8,012 nucleotides of DNA from Alphaproteobacteria bacterium (GTDB lineage: Bacteria > Pseudomonadota > Alphaproteobacteria > Sphingomonadales > Sphingomonadaceae), in contig JAGWVG010000074.1 in NCBI GenBank assembly GCA_018970965.1, forward strand, positions 1 through 8,012, given 5' to 3'. Below the pieces are notes generated by a model. That model made no database searches, was not told where the DNA came from, and saw only the letters and a list, made by a program, of their open reading frames with translations. Position numbers and translations under genes: made by a program. This document shows positions 7,318 through 8,012 of this stretch, piece after piece. Positions within the stretch are counted from its first letter, which is position 1. Every line of letters starts with the position of its first letter.

Positions 7318-7485
7318 ATGACGACATCACCTGAACCCGCACGGTCCCGCGCCGTTTTGTCGACCGAAGATTTTGAGCTGCTGCGTGAAGCGGTGCTCCA
7401 TTATCTTGAAGTTGTTAAGGACAAGCCGGAATCCATCAAATTTTCGCGCCTCTACCACCGCCTTGGCAGCGCGATGGGCCGCTAA
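7318..7485 (+). CDS. Uncharacterised 55-aa protein downstream of aceA
   Basis: This short ORF runs ATG 7318 to TAA 7483-7485 and encodes 55 aa. The product is soluble and mostly helical in appearance: a short polar N-terminus (MTTSPEPARS), then an amphipathic stretch from LSTEDFELLREAVLHYLEVV to the end, finishing in the basic segment FSRLYHRLGSAMGR. There is no signal peptide, membrane segment or cysteine. I do not recognise a named family. Support for a real gene comes from GGAAAGG 6 nt upstream, its position 22 bp after aceA on the same strand, and a strong terminator hairpin starting 31 bp after its stop. Together these suggest an aceA-orf transcription unit. A small partner or regulator of isocitrate lyase is possible but speculative. 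Confidence 0.72.
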   Translation: MTTSPEPARSRAVLSTEDFELLREAVLHYLEVVKDKPESIKFSRLYHRLGSAMGR

Positions 7486-7516
7486 AGCCCAACCAAGTTT
7501 CCTGGGGAGGAAAAGG

Positions 7517-7546
7517 TGCCCGTCGGACCCGTCCGGCGGGCATTTT
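7517..7546 (+). terminator. Rho-independent terminator after aceA and the 55-aa ORF
   Basis: The arms at 7518-7527 and 7532-7541 pair over 10 bp with one G-U wobble (GCCCGTCGGA with TCCGGCGGGC) around a CCCG loop. A T-A pair at 7517/7542 extends the stem and TTTT follows at 7543-7546. AAAA at 7511-7514 on the 5' side could let it also work in the opposite direction. The T-run is short but the stem is very GC-rich. Confidence 0.75.
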
Positions 7547-7594
7547 GCGTGACACGGGTTGGCTTTCATCGCCCCGGCCCTTTGCAGGGGGTTT

Positions 7595-7607
7595 CCTGTG
7601 CCACAGG
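7595..7607. repeat. Palindrome CCTGTGCCACAGG before the CinA-like gene
   Basis: CCTGTG (7595-7600) and CACAGG (7602-7607) form a perfect 6-bp inverted repeat around a single C. It lies just upstream of the putative -10 element at 7612, where the -35 region would be expected, so a regulator could bind there. With a one-base loop it is a poor RNA hairpin. Confidence 0.35.
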
Positions 7608-7611
7608 CTGC

Positions 7612-7619
7612 GCTATAGC
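7612..7619 (+). promoter_or_regulatory. Putative -10 element for a leaderless CinA-like transcript
   Basis: GCTATAGC at 7612-7619 agrees with the Caulobacter-type housekeeping -10 consensus (GCTANAWC) at all but one position. It ends 8 nt before the ATG at 7628, so transcription would start at or within a base or two of the start codon. No Shine-Dalgarno sequence precedes this ATG. No convincing -35 is visible. Confidence 0.5.
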
Positions 7620-7627
7620 CTTGGCGT

Positions 7628-8012
7628 ATGAGCAATGACCGCATCTGGACCGCCGCCCTTGCCGTGATTGGCGATGAAATTCTGTCTGGCCGCACGCAGG
7701 ACAAAAATGTCAGCCAGATTGCCCTGTGGCTGAACTTGCAAGGCATCCGCCTGCGCGAAGTGCGGATTGTGCCGGATATTGAGGACGAAATTGTTGACTG
7801 CGTGAACGCGCTGCGCGGCCGCTATGATTATCTCTTCACGACAGGCGGCATTGGCCCAACGCATGATGACATTACCGTCGATGCGATTGCCAAGGCACTC
7901 GGCGTGGATGTCGTGATCCACCCAGAAGCGAGCGCGATGCTCCATGCCTATTATGAAAGCCGCGGCGGCCTGACCGAGGCCCGGCTGCGCATGGCGCGCG
8001 TGCCCAATGGGG
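7628..8012 (+). CDS. CinA N-terminal-type molybdopterin-binding domain protein (partial)
   Basis: The first 128 codons are visible and the window ends inside the gene. They show the MoCF-biosynthesis/CinA-type fold: the opening AALAVIGDEILSGRTQDKN (9-27), with the GDEILSG loop at 15-21, and the phosphate-binding TTGGIGPTHDDIT (71-83), followed by DAIAKALGVDVVIHPEA. These are typical of the competence/damage-inducible protein A N-terminal family. CinA proteins may also carry a C-terminal NMN deamidase domain, but standalone short forms are common in alphaproteobacteria; which applies here cannot be seen. The ATG at 7628 has no Shine-Dalgarno sequence and lies 8 nt after a -10-like element, suggesting leaderless translation. 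It is separated from the aceA unit by the terminator at 7517-7546. Confidence 0.88.
   Translation, partial: MSNDRIWTAALAVIGDEILSGRTQDKNVSQIALWLNLQGIRLREVRIVPDIEDEIVDCVNALRGRYDYLFTTGGIGPTHDDITVDAIAKALGVDVVIHPEASAMLHAYYESRGGLTEARLRMARVPNG

Noticed and set aside
1..8012. Search for an exotic system (defence island, CRISPR, retron, transposon, phage remnants)
   Set aside because: All major ORFs are recognisable housekeeping or metabolic families; no repeat array, terminal inverted repeats, integrase, reverse transcriptase or toxin-antitoxin pair is visible.

Overview
The window looks like ordinary chromosome from an alphaproteobacterium, most likely a sphingomonad (Sphingopyxis/Novosphingobium/Sphingorhabdus-like). 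This rests on moderately high G+C, protein similarities recalled by eye, and a Caulobacter/sphingomonad-style -10 element (GCTATAGC) directly before a start codon without a ribosome binding site. Genus assignment is inference. I see no mobile element, CRISPR array, tRNA or rRNA, and no sign of recent transfer.

Layout: (1) a Uup-type ABC-F ATPase (31-1821, +). (2) Three minus-strand genes converging on it. In transcription order these are a 462-aa XRE-family regulator of the short-chain fatty acyl (ScfR/RamB/PccR) type, a membrane-anchored polyprenyl-phosphate sugar-1-phosphate transferase, and a DUF815 AAA+ ATPase. (3) A 174-bp divergent regulatory region (5529-5702) holding a perfect 7-bp inverted repeat and a spaced direct repeat. 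(4) On the plus strand, a 530-aa isocitrate lyase of the KQCGH subtype, followed 22 bp later by a 55-aa uncharacterised ORF and then a strong hairpin terminator. (5) The start of a CinA-N-type molybdopterin-binding-domain protein, cut by the window end.

The functional core is the divergent pair regulator/aceA. Isocitrate lyase opens the glyoxylate bypass used for growth on acetate and fatty acids. Relatives of the regulator control acyl-CoA and glyoxylate genes in other bacteria (RamB in actinobacteria, PccR in Rhodobacter), so local control of aceA plus autoregulation is the natural hypothesis. The malate synthase partner is not in the window. The 55-aa gene looks co-transcribed with aceA and is the least explained coding element. 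The sugar transferase resembles the XrtA/PEP-CTERM-associated EpsB type, but no other polysaccharide gene is present here.

I found no exotic multi-gene system. The items most worth a second look are the operator architecture between regulator and aceA, the 55-aa aceA-linked ORF, the probable leaderless start of the CinA-like gene, and the start codon of the sugar transferase.
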